In this document: positions 1 to 12,400 of the stretch, one piece after another | How positions within the stretch are numbered: position 1 is the first letter of the stretch | Layout: each line of letters starts with the position of its first letter | NCBI GenBank assembly: GCA_001695595.3 | Contig: MBPM02000053.1 | Location: forward strand, 310,001-374,000 | Reading direction: 5' to 3' | Origin: Plasmopara viticola | Taxonomy: Eukaryota; Oomycota; Peronosporomycetes; Peronosporales; Peronosporaceae | Length of the DNA: 64,000 bases | Notes under the pieces: model-generated | Told to the model about the DNA's origin: nothing | The model's input: the letters and a program-made list of their open reading frames with translations, nothing else | Databases searched by the model: none | Position numbers and translations under genes: made by a program

Positions 1-222
1 GTGAGATCAGAAACATTGGCGACGGGTCCTACAAGCGTGAGGCGAGCCCATTAAATAAATAGAATCTGATTTGAGCGTCATGAAAAAGCTGTCGAGCGGC
101 AATCACGTATCATTTTTTTTCACGCGACGTCGTTGCTGGTATCAAACTCAATATTTCCGAGCAATAAGGCTAACGTCATTTAAGTACTTACGGGAGCTCA
201 CCGCCCTACTTATGTTTGCAGA
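1..222 (+). repeat. diverged dispersed repeat, copy 1 (pair with 13375-13745)
   Basis: Shared landmarks in the same order with 13375-13745 are CAGAAACATTGGCGACGGGT, GAGGCGAGCCCAT, an A/T-rich spacer, ACGCGACGTCGTT and CATTTAAGTACTTACGGG. The second copy carries about 150 bases of extra sequence in the middle. The copy may continue leftward out of the window. The family is unknown; it is probably an old transposon fragment. Confidence 0.6.
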
Positions 223-2809
223 GTTTCCCGTCCTGCAAAGCTGAAGCTGTTAGTTAAGCAATACTAGTTTTGTATCCGAAGAACACACATCTCTGGACTA
301 CATGACTGATTTTAAGTATCTCATTCAACAATTAGCACATCGAGTCGATCTTGTGGGAAAGTATTTTACCAGCTAAGCTCTACTTAAAGCTAGAGCGTTT
401 TTGCTGGCCAAACTAAAGCCTTCAAGGTAAACATTGCGCTTGAATTCGATATCGTGAGCCTAACGTAGGGTGGTTTTATCCAATACTGACACCTGAATTT
501 GGCTTATACTTACGTATTTAAGGCCCCTTTTGCAATCGATAGTCAGTCCGATATCCCGAAGGAAAATTGCCTGAGAGATCAATTCTATAGACCTGTCAGG
601 CACGCTGTAGGACCCCAATTTGTGTATCAGCGCAAATCAGTAACCGGAATACAAAGATTTTTTTAAATACTGGGTCTTTGAGATCTTTGGTAATCACTGA
701 GCTTGGGCACGATGCTGTAAAGCTACCCTCGCTAAAAGTGAGCGAAGTGTTTTTGAGAGCATATCCATTTTGAAAGCATTACCTTCGAGTAATTTAGATT
801 TTAAACTGCAGCTTCGAGCTGGTTTTGATAAGAAATTTAGGCTACCGGAACCCGCACGCTTGATCTAAGCCGTCGCTAGAGTGGAATGTTAGTTCCTGCC
901 CGACCCAATTTTAGACTAGGTTCCTTACCATATGAGGCTTTTTCGCTCAGTGAGGCTTTTTGCCCATCCGAATGGTATCCATTCATGCAATTGCACATTT
1001 GGGTGTTATTGCTCGACCACGTTAGTGACCATTCTTCAGCTGTCTTAATTCGAATCTTATAAAGGTAATTCCCGGTATCGGGTCAAGCGACGAACTACTC
1101 GAACACCAAAAGATCGATTACGCCGCCCACCTGTTGCTCGCTGGGACTTGCAAACCAATATTACATATGCCCGCTGTCAGTGGCTCTAGCAAATACATCT
1201 ATAGATTAAACACAATGCATACCGTAGATATTAGGGTATGGTCCACAGACCCGCAGTCGATAATTACCGCTTAGAGGTGCTTGGCACGAAATTGTCTGGT
1301 GCCAGGCGCAAAGTACTATGTCACAAGGCAATACCACTGCGACAGGACCAGTGTGAGCTTATCAAGGCCTTACTTTTCAAGAAAGACGAAGAATGGTGGT
1401 GTGAGGGGTCGAAGACTTGGAACAGTAACTGCGTTTCAAGTCCGAAAGCCGAGCGGAAAGTGGCGACTGGTATATGCGTGTAATAAGCTGAGCTGCTCGA
1501 GAATACACACATAGATGTCCATTTTAAGGAAGGACGTGCTATTTAATGACGTACGTGTACGTATGTGCGGTGCGCAGTGCAGCTAAATTCGTAAATGTAT
1601 AATGTCAAATCCAACTAGCTGATACGCAGAGAGTAGAATCAGCTGAAAAATTTGCACTGATACTTGGTATAACCCCGTGACTAACAAAGACCATGTTACA
1701 CTTTAAAAGTTGGTAGTAGGACTCGATATCTTTGATAAAACGAATATGGTTTCTTTGAAGAAAGGTCCTTATGCCAACTATCTCTCTCTCCAAACGACGA
1801 AACCATAAAACACGAACGGGCTGTCAATCCCTGATTTAAGCAATTATCATGTTCATTTAATCATAGGTAATCAATCATTTTAAACCTTTGGGACACGTCA
1901 GGTGTATAATTGATGCCCGAATATTCTGGGACCTGAGCCTGGTCTGACGATGATCTTTCCAAGCAAGCGGAGTCAAGTGAAACCCACACACGTTGTTGGC
2001 GCTGAACATTTATTTAATATTGAGCTTGGTGTCACAGATATTTTGTGAGATAACAGCTTCACTAGCTCCGAGATAATGCTCGTGAAGTAGATGTGTGTTT
2101 TCAACCTTGTGCTTTTTTATTACGACGCATTCGTAATAAGCATCATCAAAATGATATTATAAAGTCGGAAACATTGTAAGTGGTACGGGTCATTTTTTTT
2201 TTGAAAAAAAAACATCAAGTAATGTTTGATAAGAAGTAATATGTTCATTCCTAATGCATCGCGTGAGAAGCGAGCACGGTGGTTAAATACTCATTTTGAA
2301 ATCCGTATCCACTATGTTCTAATACGTGTCGCAAACTCGCGGTGCAACCGATGCGCCTTTCCCGTAAGGATTTCGCTTTGACACTTTCGACAACCCATGT
2401 AGAGATAGAAAATAAGCTTACGGATGTAGTTGAAATTCCAAAATCCTCCAACATTGTCGACTCGACTGCATGTCGCAAGGTTCGCAGTGTGCTAACGTAT
2501 AGGATCCAATCTCCGAGTGCGAGCTACCGGAATCGATTTTATAGCAGCATTAAGTAAGTACCATTCTGAGAAGCGTTCGAAAAAGTAGCTAGTGTTGATT
2601 CATGAGACCATGGATCTTGACGTACAAGTACTGAGGTAGGGTCTGCTGACGCAACAAGCCACACAACCACAGCAAATTATTATTGCCGCCCTTTTTTTAA
2701 AAAAAAGAAGCTCATAATGATTACGACTCGTGAACCCACGCTTGAATTCTAGAATTTACAGAGAGCTGCCAGGCATCCCGCTCATCAAGCTAACGTGTCT
2801 ATAATTGAT
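1..2809. other. gene-free stretch, decayed repeat sequence
   Basis: I see no supportable gene. Open frames are under about 85 codons, overlap on both strands and match no family I recognise. The first ~220 bases recur in diverged form near 13.37-13.75 kb, so at least part is dispersed repeat. Short A/T runs near 2.19-2.21 kb and 2.69-2.71 kb are simple sequence only. Confidence 0.6.
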
Positions 2810-2828
2810 TCATTCCTGAATTTACTTT
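2810..2828 (+). promoter_or_regulatory. oomycete-type initiator of the GIP-like gene
   Basis: TCATTCCTGAATTTACTTT fits the oomycete core promoter pattern (TCATTYY, then an A/T-rich flank). It lies about 50-65 bases upstream of the ATG at 2876, the usual short 5' leader distance. It lies inside the upstream extension of the open frame, which argues for the downstream ATG as the true start. Confidence 0.55.
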
Positions 2829-2875
2829 CATCTTCACGCATCATTTCTTCACACGACGCAGCTTGTTTCCACAAC

Positions 2876-3628
2876 ATGAAGACAATCGCGACCGTAGTCT
2901 TCGGATCGCTCGCAATCGGGTCAGTCTCTGCCATTATTGGTGGAGAGGTTGTTCCCGCAGGCAAGAGCAGCTACACGTCGTATCTGAGCGTCACCAAAGG
3001 TGGCCCTCCTGTTTGTGGTGCGGCTCTGATCGACTCCCGGCACGTCCTCACTGCTGCATCGTGCACTCTTCAGCAGCCCACTTATGTGACAGTGGGTGCG
3101 CAGTCTCTTGAAAATACGACCACTGCCGAGGAGTTCGAAATCAAAGAGACGCGACTTCATCCAAAGTACTATGCTTTAAATCTCACCTACGACCTTGCCG
3201 TTTTGAAACTAGGGGGAAAAAGCAGATTTTATTCAGTTGAGCTGCCACTCACGGACGATTCTTCCCGTACAGTAAAGACGAAAGATATGACGACTGCATT
3301 GGGATGGGGTAGTACTAAGTGGGACGAGTACTTTGAGTTATCGGACACGCTGCATAGTGTTGAGCTTCCAGTCATCGAAAACGGAGCCTGCCGCAACGCG
3401 ACGGGTTTATCCTTCATAAATCGTCAATATTTGTGCGCCGGTGGGCTTAAAGACAAGGCTCTCAATGGTATTGACCATGGCGGTCCCCTGGTTCTAAAGA
3501 ACAAGCCGAATGTGGGACAAGACATGGTGGTGGGTGTGGCGTCTTTTCCTCAATTGGGCCCTTATAATGATATATCGTTGTACGCCCGCGTGTCGGCTGA
3601 GCTTGATTGGATTAAATCGCAACTTTAG
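2876..3628 (+). CDS. secreted trypsin-fold pseudoprotease, glucanase-inhibitor-protein (GIP)-like
   Basis: A 250-residue protein of the chymotrypsin (S1) family. Residues 1-19 form a signal peptide ending SVSA, followed directly by the mature-type N terminus IIGG (20-23). The fold landmarks are present: C47/C63 around the His loop, D106 in YDLAVLKL, ALGWGS at 141-146, C172/C187, and GGPL at 202-205. The catalytic His position is Ser (LTAASC, S62) and the catalytic Ser position is His (GIDHGGPL, H201), so proteolysis is not expected. The S1 disulfide next to the active Ser is also absent. Three N-glycosylation sequons lie at N80, N102 and N175. In Phytophthora, inactive S1 homologs (GIPs) bind and inhibit plant endo-beta-1,3-glucanases in the apoplast. 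That role here is inferred from family resemblance; a different pseudoprotease function is possible. The open frame extends upstream to 2795 only through a GTG codon, so ATG 2876 is chosen. Confidence 0.85.
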   Translation: MKTIATVVFGSLAIGSVSAIIGGEVVPAGKSSYTSYLSVTKGGPPVCGAALIDSRHVLTAASCTLQQPTYVTVGAQSLENTTTAEEFEIKETRLHPKYYALNLTYDLAVLKLGGKSRFYSVELPLTDDSSRTVKTKDMTTALGWGSTKWDEYFELSDTLHSVELPVIENGACRNATGLSFINRQYLCAGGLKDKALNGIDHGGPLVLKNKPNVGQDMVVGVASFPQLGPYNDISLYARVSAELDWIKSQL

Positions 3629-4784
3629 TGGAAGACTACCTGCGTTACCATTAAGTGGTACTAACGATACATAATGCAAGTATTCTTGTGCGCTTGATTT
3701 TTGAATTGTCTCCTTTCTTCCGCACAAAGCTACATTAACCCTAAACGAACCCTACTGCGTGCGTCAAATTGTCTATTGCTTCACGTACGGCCTGCATAGA
3801 GTCAAAGATCCGCCCTTTAATGTCTTTCAAGCGGTTATTCTGGAGATTAGGGAGCTATGAAAGATGGGTTTGCGTGCAAAGTTTGCAAAATTTAGACTTG
3901 TGTGAAGGCAAAATAGGAGTACGATCAAGAAAATTTTTTCTTTTGAAGGTATTATTATCGCCACGTTATTAAAATTGATAACTCACGCATCCAATTAGAG
4001 GCCAATTGAGATGATCTGAGAGTTTTTACTTATCGGGTGAGCACTCGCTGATAAATTTAGAAAGTTTAGGACCAGTCTGTTTAGATGTTTCCGATGAAGT
4101 CTTGGTTGCCGCGCTAAAATTCGTACAGCGGCAGTTTAGATTGCGATTGCGCAGCAAAACGATAAAAATCACAACTGTCCGATATGTATACGTTTCTTTT
4201 TTACAATAATTACTTTCAAAATGCGTTTACAAATTACAGTGTGGTTAGAGGTATATAGCTAGAAGTGGTGTATTCTTTAGGTCAGAACAAATTTTTGATA
4301 GCAGGCCACTGCAGCCAAACGGAAGCCAAGAAAGGTGATCTTGGATGCCGTATTTATGCCCAACTCGAAAACTGAGCACCTGGCAGTGGGTCCCGGTATT
4401 TATTGGCTACTCTACATTGTGGCATCGTCGTCACACCATTGACCTTTGTCATTCGCATGGCTGGGGTATTATATGTCGTTCCATTATTCAATAAACCCAT
4501 CTTCATAAATGAAAAAAAGCTTATTGCATAAACCGGGCATGTAGGAAGATTGTATTTTGTCGGTCATTAGTGAACAAATATGGCATTTTATTGACTGACC
4601 TATTCAGTACCGAATCATTAAGTAAATAAGTCTTTAGAATGCAGTTTGTTGTACACGTGTATTCTGTCTACGATGAAGCAGTGACTTTATCTATTCTACA
4701 ACACACCTCAATATGCAAATCAGTTAAACATGAAAGAGATACTCAACGTTAATTAAGACTCTTTCACCACCTATCACATGACCT

Positions 4785-5130
4785 CGACTACAACTCAGCC
4801 AAAATCTCAGTAGCTTCAGATTCTTCGGGGGTGATTCTGACACCACTGGCAGTGCCTCCAGCAAAAAAAATCTTGCCATACATAACGGCCAGATAAATTG
4901 TCAATAATTTCTGTAGATTAGTGAATTTGCAGCCACAGATCCGTTAGTGACACTCAGAGATCGATGCCGCACTGCATTCCCATTATTTTCTAGCGACGCT
5001 ACGCTGTTTGCTCTTAGTACCCATCTGAGGACCTCTGTTGCTGAATGGGTCTTGCGGATAATTGTTGCCCTCTTACAAACAATTTTCCCCCAATTAGCGG
5101 CATTATGTTACCTCCATGTTTTTTCCATTA
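4785..5130 (+). repeat. diverged dispersed repeat, copy 1 (pair with 17705-18045)
   Basis: Collinear with 17705-18045 in the same orientation. Shared landmarks are GGCAGTGCCT, CTCAGAGATCGATG, a gapped GCATT..CATTATT-like stretch, TTGCTCTTRGTACCCAT, CTCTGTT, and GGCATTAT near the right end. Identity is moderate with scattered indels, so the duplication is old. No coding domain is recognised. Confidence 0.6.
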
Positions 5131-7034
5131 AGAATCTGTATTTGGCGTTCAATGGAGGCCGCACTGCTATCAAAACTTTGTACTCGCTAAGGAGGATTTT
5201 AATGGCATTGTACGTCTGCTATACTCGAGATATCAGTACCTTCGATGATTGACATGTTTATGTTGAGTGTTTATTTGACTGGATCTTCTTTAAAAGAAGC
5301 CATAAGCACGACAGGGAACTGACAAAAGCTCTGATGCGTGCTGGTACCCATATTTTTGCCAGGAAATGTGCTTCTTAGATTTAACATGCTCAGATCGAGT
5401 CGTACTGGTCGATGTCAAGAACAAGTCATCCCTCCGTGCTGCCAAAAATCCTAATAGCTCGTAGCCAGCTCTTTTTTTATTTAGGGATGTAGCCGAATTA
5501 AAACTAGCTTATTACCGTTGCTTTCTCTTCAAACAACAGTTCACCTATTTCGATTGACCACAATCGCTTGCCAACGAGCACAATTCTGCGATGCGTCAGC
5601 GTCTCTCAAAACAAAAACGGGTTCTACTACTCTCAAACGCTTGCGTTACCACTTGACAGTTCATGGATACTCGGATGGCTGAATACAGTTAGAGGAGGTA
5701 CGGAAATAATGAAGATTGTGTTTTCAATAACCAACCTCCTGAGTCCGATGAAGATCTTGTGGCAAACCGACGAATTAGTTGTAACGCATTACCGTCCAAA
5801 ATCGTGATGTTTTGGTAAACGTTTTTACAGATAGACCAACTCCGTCAAACCAAGCCTTGTTTTACCACACCATGGCCTTTTTGAACCTTATTGCGCTCTT
5901 AGCGCAAACTTATGTGCTGGACCCCAGATTCAATTTGTGTATGTTACTAAACACCACTTAGTTCTTCACCCGTAGGACGCTTTGCTGCCACTAACCACTA
6001 GCGTTTGACTTTGTCTCACAGGGCGTTTTCCTGTCAGCAATTATTTGAAATTCGTAACAAAACAAATGATTTCTTTGTCGGCCTCCATCGGGACAGGCAC
6101 GGGTAATGTAATCTAGCCAAAGCAGCGATATATGCCTTGCTCGATAACGCTCAAGTCTGTTAAGACTGGATCCTGGTCAGCTACGACTGCTTTTCATTAA
6201 GAAAAGGAGCCTTTATCCATAGTTTTTCGAAGAAGCGAACCTGTTGGTGCTCTGTAACAGGCTAAGGGTAAGGTGGTCACCCTGCCTTATTTGATAAATG
6301 GTGCCCCCAAATGAAAACCGCGAAATCCCTTATTTCATAAGTATGATTATGAATTCAGGTCTTCCTTTTTGCAGGCCAAACAAGCATGAAAACTAGCAGA
6401 AAAAAATATTTACGGAGGCAAAACATGCTTAAATTGATCCCTGTGGTTTGATGGGGAGGTGCTCATGACCGCTCCGGTAGAAATAGTACAAACATCTTGC
6501 GCTCCCAAAAGTACGTGATCTAGACCAACTTAGTGGCCCTCTTCTTCTCAATTAATTTGAGAAAGTTGTGGCTTGTGACCATGCAAAGTCGATTACATTG
6601 TCTTGAGCTCTATAGTATGTCCTAGAACCTGTGTTGCCTGAGCTATCTAACAGAGTCTATCCTAGAAAAGCTCGAGCGCCGTAATGTGTTTCAGCTACTT
6701 GATATCAGAAGCGGCTTCAAATGCAACCGCCTTCTCAAGCCTATAGAAGCCAAAAAAGCTTTTACGCAGTGGAAACAGCTTGTCGGATAGCTGCGGGTAG
6801 ATACCTGCATTTGCTTTTACGTCAATCTTTTTAAGTAAAGCGGGTTTGACTTCAAAGTGCCACCAAGAATTATTGCATCCCATATACATAAGAGGCGTGC
6901 AGAAAAGGAATACAAATATTCGGTGGACGACTGCTCACAATTCTCGGTCTTGAGGGCACTGACTTGAGCAATAAACACTAATTTTACAACTGATTCGTTC
7001 TCAGCTGTTGAGGATCACTGGTAAACCGTGAGTA

Positions 7035-7101
7035 ATGCCGGTATTCTATGATAATGCGACTTCTGCACTATAGAAATCGCATTATCATATAAAACCGGCA
7101 T
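7035..7101. repeat. imperfect palindrome / possible hairpin MITE remnant
   Basis: Arms of about 24 bases begin ATGCCGG and end CCGGCAT, with the inner arm ATGATAATGCGA pairing perfectly with TCGCATTATCAT. A few mismatches fall between these blocks and the loop is about 17 bases. It could be a tiny foldback element or a snap-back duplication. There is no clear target-site duplication. Confidence 0.55.
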
Positions 7102-9064
7102 GTTGCAAACAAGCAACAATGGTGCCATGAACAGAAGCATGGATAGAAGCGCTCATGATGGTTTCACCTGGATTTTAAGTTTCCTCCCGTTTTCTCTCCG
7201 CTCCGCCACTTCTCCGTGCACCCTTTTCAAAAGACATTCTTAGTCTTTCTGTTATTTGGCATATCCTCCAAAATCGACAACGTAATTCACACTTTACTTG
7301 TACATGTGATTAGCCAGACGATTTCACAAGTCTAAAATGGCTGGTCCAATAACAACGGCCAATCCAATAAAGCATCTAAGAAGAGAGTATCCTTCGCGCC
7401 AAAGATGCATTACTTATCAATAGAGTGAAGCCTTTTTATGTGAATATCCTGCATGAGGAGCTTATATTAGCCGTTGGTATATCTGAGTGCACTATGCTTT
7501 ATAAAACCCACCATAATGTTCTAGAAGATATTTGCTCTACATGTGCCGAAATGATGGCCGTATTTACCTTACCCAAGCATGCACGATGAGCCAATTGTTA
7601 ATTAGTTTTGCGACAAAGAATGTTAAGTGGACTTCTTAACTTATTTATTCGTGTGCTGTGCGTGGAAAAATGTGTCTAAGACGTCACACTGCTCCATTAA
7701 TAAAAACCCAGCTGTGTCACTTGAGGATTGGCTCTTGGAATCAAATTACTTTCATTACCTGCGCCTCAATCAGGCGGTAGAGCCAAAAGTGGCGATCGTA
7801 AACTGAATTTTTTCAGTTAAAAATAACTGTTTTTTTTTCAAAGGATAGGACAGTCGTCCAATACCCATTCAACACTTTATGAGCTCTGAAATTAGTTCCT
7901 TTTTCCCGCTTTTTCGGAGATACAAAGCCGTCTAATGTCCTTTGCGATTTAATAGACCTCTATGAGGTCGGTAGAAAGGAAGTCGTCACGCTCTAGTTCA
8001 GGCTACCGAACAGCAACTTTTTTTTATGGTTGAAAGGTGCTTGTCACTGGTGAATTTAAGATAATATTTTGGGTTTTGTCCACTATTGTCAATTTGAAGC
8101 AGCTCATCCTTGTTACTGGCGATTAGAGCATTTTACTTGTTCCGAATGATGGCAAGATGGCTATTATACGTTGCTGCATTGATTAAAATCTCGGAGAAGT
8201 TAATGGACTTCTCGATACGCTTACCAGTAGGGCAGAGTATGGGTGGTATTATATATGCAGGATTTAAAGTTAAAGTAATCTGTAATCGTGTAAACAGTTT
8301 AAAGTTTTTAATGCAACTTCGTATTACAAGCATCGATGTCAAAGGAGCTCTTTGAAAGCGAACAAAGCTGCATTCCTATGAGTGCTTGCTCCATTTTGCG
8401 TCGAACTTTGAGAGTCTTGCCCAGACCGCTACTAGAAACACCAAATACTTAAGTACGATGCAATCTTTAATGCACATAATGCTCCAAAAAGGTCGTTTCC
8501 ACTACCATGCCAAGAAAATTATGGTACATCAATGTCGCTTCCATGCTCAGCTTTGCTATTTTTTTTCAGTTACTGCTTGGCACTGGTCCTGGATGTACGC
8601 TTTGTTCAAGAGGCACTTAAATGCCGCATTGCTGAAGCTGTCGCTATCATTCGACAATCAATGATAAAGCCAAGACTTACTATCTTCAAATAGTCAAAAG
8701 ATAACAAACCTTCGCATGAGCTGTGGGATCGAAGCGTTGGCAGGCCTCACAGGTCTTGACTATCGACTTGTATATGTGGGGCTCTAACATGCACTGAAAT
8801 AAGAGCCGGTATTGTGGAAGTGTTTAAAGACAAAGTAAATCTATTTATAAGGTCCTCAGTTCGCAAGCACTTAGCCAATCATGTTTTTAGTCCAATCAAA
8901 TGGCTTATCGTCCAGGCGACCATCTCACCATTCGGGCGCAATCATTATAGTCCGTCTATCCATGCGCCTATTTACGTCACTATTGCGAGTCATGCATTTT
9001 GACAAGTGAGCTATGGCAAACGGGAATAGTAGTTCGAGAAGATTAGCACTCTAAGTCCGTATTG

Positions 9065-9411
9065 TCTAGAGATAAGGACCGATCCTGTGGCTCGAGCGGT
9101 TAGCCGTTCGACCCAGGACCGAGAGGTACCTGGTTCGATACCCATAGGATCCGAATTAAGGCAGCCGGAGATAGGTCACTAAAGTGGACGAGCCATCACA
9201 CCCGAGTGTGTGACTGCCCTACCAACTCGAGCCCGATTGGGTAATAAAAGGGTTTGGTAGGGGACGCCCCACTGACCGAAAAAGCCCCATAGTGTAATGA
9301 GGGGTACGGAACCCGGTCCCAAAATGGGTCGGATTGCTACCAGCATCCCGCGATAGAGACAGCTTAGTCCTAGCGCGTGGGTTCCGGTAGCTTAAATCTC
9401 TAGAGATAAGG
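9065..9411 (+). mobile_element. tRNA-derived SINE with 13-bp target-site duplication
   Basis: The body (9078-9398, ~321 bp) is flanked by a perfect direct repeat TCTAGAGATAAGG at 9065-9077 and 9399-9411. The left end is tRNA-like. It has an A box TGGCTCGAGCGG at 9088-9099 and an exact B box GGTTCGATACC at 9132-9142, 44 bases apart. It also has a partial acceptor stem, GATCCT near the 5' end against AGGATC at about 9146. The T stem does not pair well, so this is a SINE head rather than a working tRNA gene. The downstream ~240 bp body has no coding content and the 3' end is not poly(A). The intact duplication suggests a fairly recent insertion. Confidence 0.85.
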
Positions 9412-12400
9412 TTGAGAAACAGCGCTGTTGTATCGACTCCGACGACCTTATTCAGCATAGCCGCCATTTAAGCCATCTGATCATTGGAATATTGCAGCTC
9501 ACATGGTCAGAATTGTCTACCGAGTTCCTCGGCTGGCCGAGTTTAAAATTAATTCAAGACGTGCTAGCAGCGGATTAGCGTAAAAAAATGGCTAGCTTAC
9601 AATCTATCAGCATGGGTTATCTTCACTAACACATTTCACATCTTCTCGTGATTATTTATGCAACACAGGCTAAAGTTTAATCAGACAAAAAAAATTATCG
9701 ATCAAAACTATTGGTAGGTGGTGTATCTGAAGGTCAAAAAGGCCAAACTTGGAAGAGCATTTGGTTGAATGCTTGGAATCGAGTCAAACCTGTCCACAAC
9801 AAATTCGTGTAAGTTAATCGCGTCGTCAAAGATGGGCTGCGCACTATGTGCAGAGATACGTCCAGGTGTTGGAGCATCATACCCGTATTCGTTAAATATG
9901 CACTAACAATGCCACTCGTGCCTCAGCAGGCCACACACCCTTTATCAAGAGCGGGTTAGCTCATCCTGACGCGTCGAGGTCGATGAAGTAATATTTACCA
10001 AGCGATTATGGTCATCCCCCACAAAGCATAAGCAAGTCAAAGACAAAAAAATTGCGGCTTGGAAAAATTGGAAATCAAGATTTACAATATGATCTCTTGA
10101 CCGAAAGAAAAAAATGTTTAATATAAAGTTAACGTTTTTTCTTTCAGATTCGGTATTATTGAATGCTAAATCCGTCTTTTATTAATGTTGATGCTGGCGT
10201 TAAGACAAAATTGCGTCGCGCTTCGTTGAACCGCTTGAGTTATAGCCAAAAGAGGCGTTACCGCTTGACGCACAAAGCTTATCCAGCGCTCTGCGTTTGC
10301 CGTACTATGTACACCTTCTAGGTACTAAGTTCTCCCGGCGGCAACTACCCCGCAGTCTCAACAAAAAAGAAGACGAATTTCGTTGATTGTGGAATATGAC
10401 CTTCTCACTGAACAAAAGCCTGGAAAGCTCGATGTGCTTGCTGGTGCACCCTCTCTCAGACCAATTTGTAAGACCACGTGAACAAGGGTTAAAGCTTTAT
10501 CAACGAGAAAAGATGTCGGACTTAAAGTTCGATAGCAATCTTACTTACATCGCTTTGAGTAGTTGCTCAAGATAGAGTAGACCTGTTGGTTTCGTGAACG
10601 CCTTTTACGTGGAGTGAGCTAAATACAAAGTTGACGTAGCACTTCTTGTCACCCTAATGAGCCTACCGCGTACTTTGGTAAATTGATAAAGTTTAAAGGA
10701 TCTAATAAACCTTTTAAGTTGCTCAAAGCCTCAAGGAGAACTAGGAGTTAAAATCTTAAATTTTTGTACTATAAATCACAGATAGGGCTTGCAACTATGA
10801 CTTAATGGCTGCTGAAGCAGCTGTAAGAGATTTTGGAGAGCTATAAACGACCCTTGATTGCTCCGAGACTCCTTTAAATTTTGTTTGGCGCTGCACGCTC
10901 GAAGAAGGCTATTCATATGCTTATTGCTGCTCATCAAGCACGCCAACGTCGCATTGTGGATTTTTGGATAGCCACATGGAAGAGCTACAGTTGCTTAAGA
11001 CTACAGCGTAAAGTTGCTTAAAAGTCTAAATTAGCAAGCACCTTCTAGTTTTACCATGGTACGAATGATGACAATGGCTTGCATGAGTACCAAGAGTCCT
11101 AGATTGATGGGAGGTATAACACATCAGCAAAGCTTTGGTTAATCATGATATCACCTTTTTTGCTCTAAAGCAGAAGCTGTTGGCCCGGACATTTGACCTG
11201 GTTGGTCTATGTGTCTAACATAAAAAAAGAGAGAAACAGAAATAGTGTCCAGAAGAAAAATTTGCCGAAGCAGACCAACCAGTGTGCGTAAAGTGGTTCA
11301 AAAACTCTTTGAATCGTGCAAAAAAAAAAATCGTACGCTGAATGACGTTAGTTGTATGATGGAGGTGGTAATATTTATCGCTGTGCGCAAGGTGGCACAT
11401 GCATTTCTATGTGGTCCTCGTAGTAGACAACACATGTATCAAAGCCCCCGAATATAAATTAGAGCAAAGTTCGCTGGCACACCGAGCCGCATCGCTGAGT
11501 CAGTCATTGACAGCTTTTCGGTCTCTCATTGTGCTATGCATCAAACTCGTAGACACGGTTCACGCCTCCGCCCTTGTCATCCGTCTAGAAATATGCGCTG
11601 ACTGCGATTTTAATGTACGTCTTCTCATACGAGTAGCTGATAGAAGCTGTCACATATGCTGCATGCACCGCACGTTGAAGTTTATACGACGTGTTTTTAT
11701 CAGAATTCGGTCTCTTTACCTGCATTTAGCTTGATTAAAGCATGCACAATGTGTCAACTGTTATTAGATTTTCTGACATGAAGTGTGCGTAATATGGGGA
11801 GACATACCTTTTCAACCGGCCTTCCTCATTGCTCAAAAGAATCCATCGGTAGAGTCACATTGTTGCTTTTGTGTATTCACTTCCGTGTCACGCAATGAAA
11901 CCAAGTAAATTTAATGAATTGCAGCTCGATCAATTGGCGACGGCGTTGATGATTAAATCTGAAGTACCTTTTCAAAGTGTAAATCAGTTCGATGATCACT
12001 CTCAAATTGATGATTTACTACGTTCGCTAGGTCACTTCGCCGTACCACTTCTTCTAGTAATGATGAAGAAATGACTTTTTACAGGTCATATGTTTTCTAC
12101 CTAGGCTTTGCTTAAAGCCGGACCGGCCCTCGTGAGCTCTGCTCTGCTTTGCGTATTCTGTCGAGTCCAAGCAAGAAATCCAAAGGCAGAATAGGCTACA
12201 ATGATCCCTTTTTATAATAGTATAGCAGAGTGCTATTGTCATTTACGGACACATTAACACTATAACCTTTCTGTCCGAAAGTAACGTTCACTTTCACTCG
12301 ATGAGCTCCTTGCATTGCTTCTTTTAATGATGCACGGTCTCGAAAAGACGATACGTGTCGTTCACATATCAACTAGCCCGCACTGACAATTATAAAATGG

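Larger units (their letters stand above)
3629..9064. other. gene-free stretch, decayed repeat sequence
   Basis: No convincing gene. The longest open frames (about 100 codons, e.g. 4947-5252) lack recognisable domains and fall partly in a duplicated segment (4785-5130). One imperfect hairpin lies at 7035-7101. The rest is A/T-rich sequence that looks like eroded transposons. Confidence 0.6.

Noticed and set aside
2795..2875. Upstream extension of the GIP-like frame
   Set aside because: It begins with GTG, includes the likely transcription initiator and would bury the signal peptide; ATG 2876 is better.
6895..6960. Possible duplicate of 59895-59960
   Set aside because: Only ~25 bases around TTCGGTGGAYGACYGCTCACAA align well; neighbours do not extend convincingly.
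9088..9142. Functional tRNA gene
   Set aside because: A and B boxes are good but the T stem does not pair, and the segment is inside an element with a target-site duplication.
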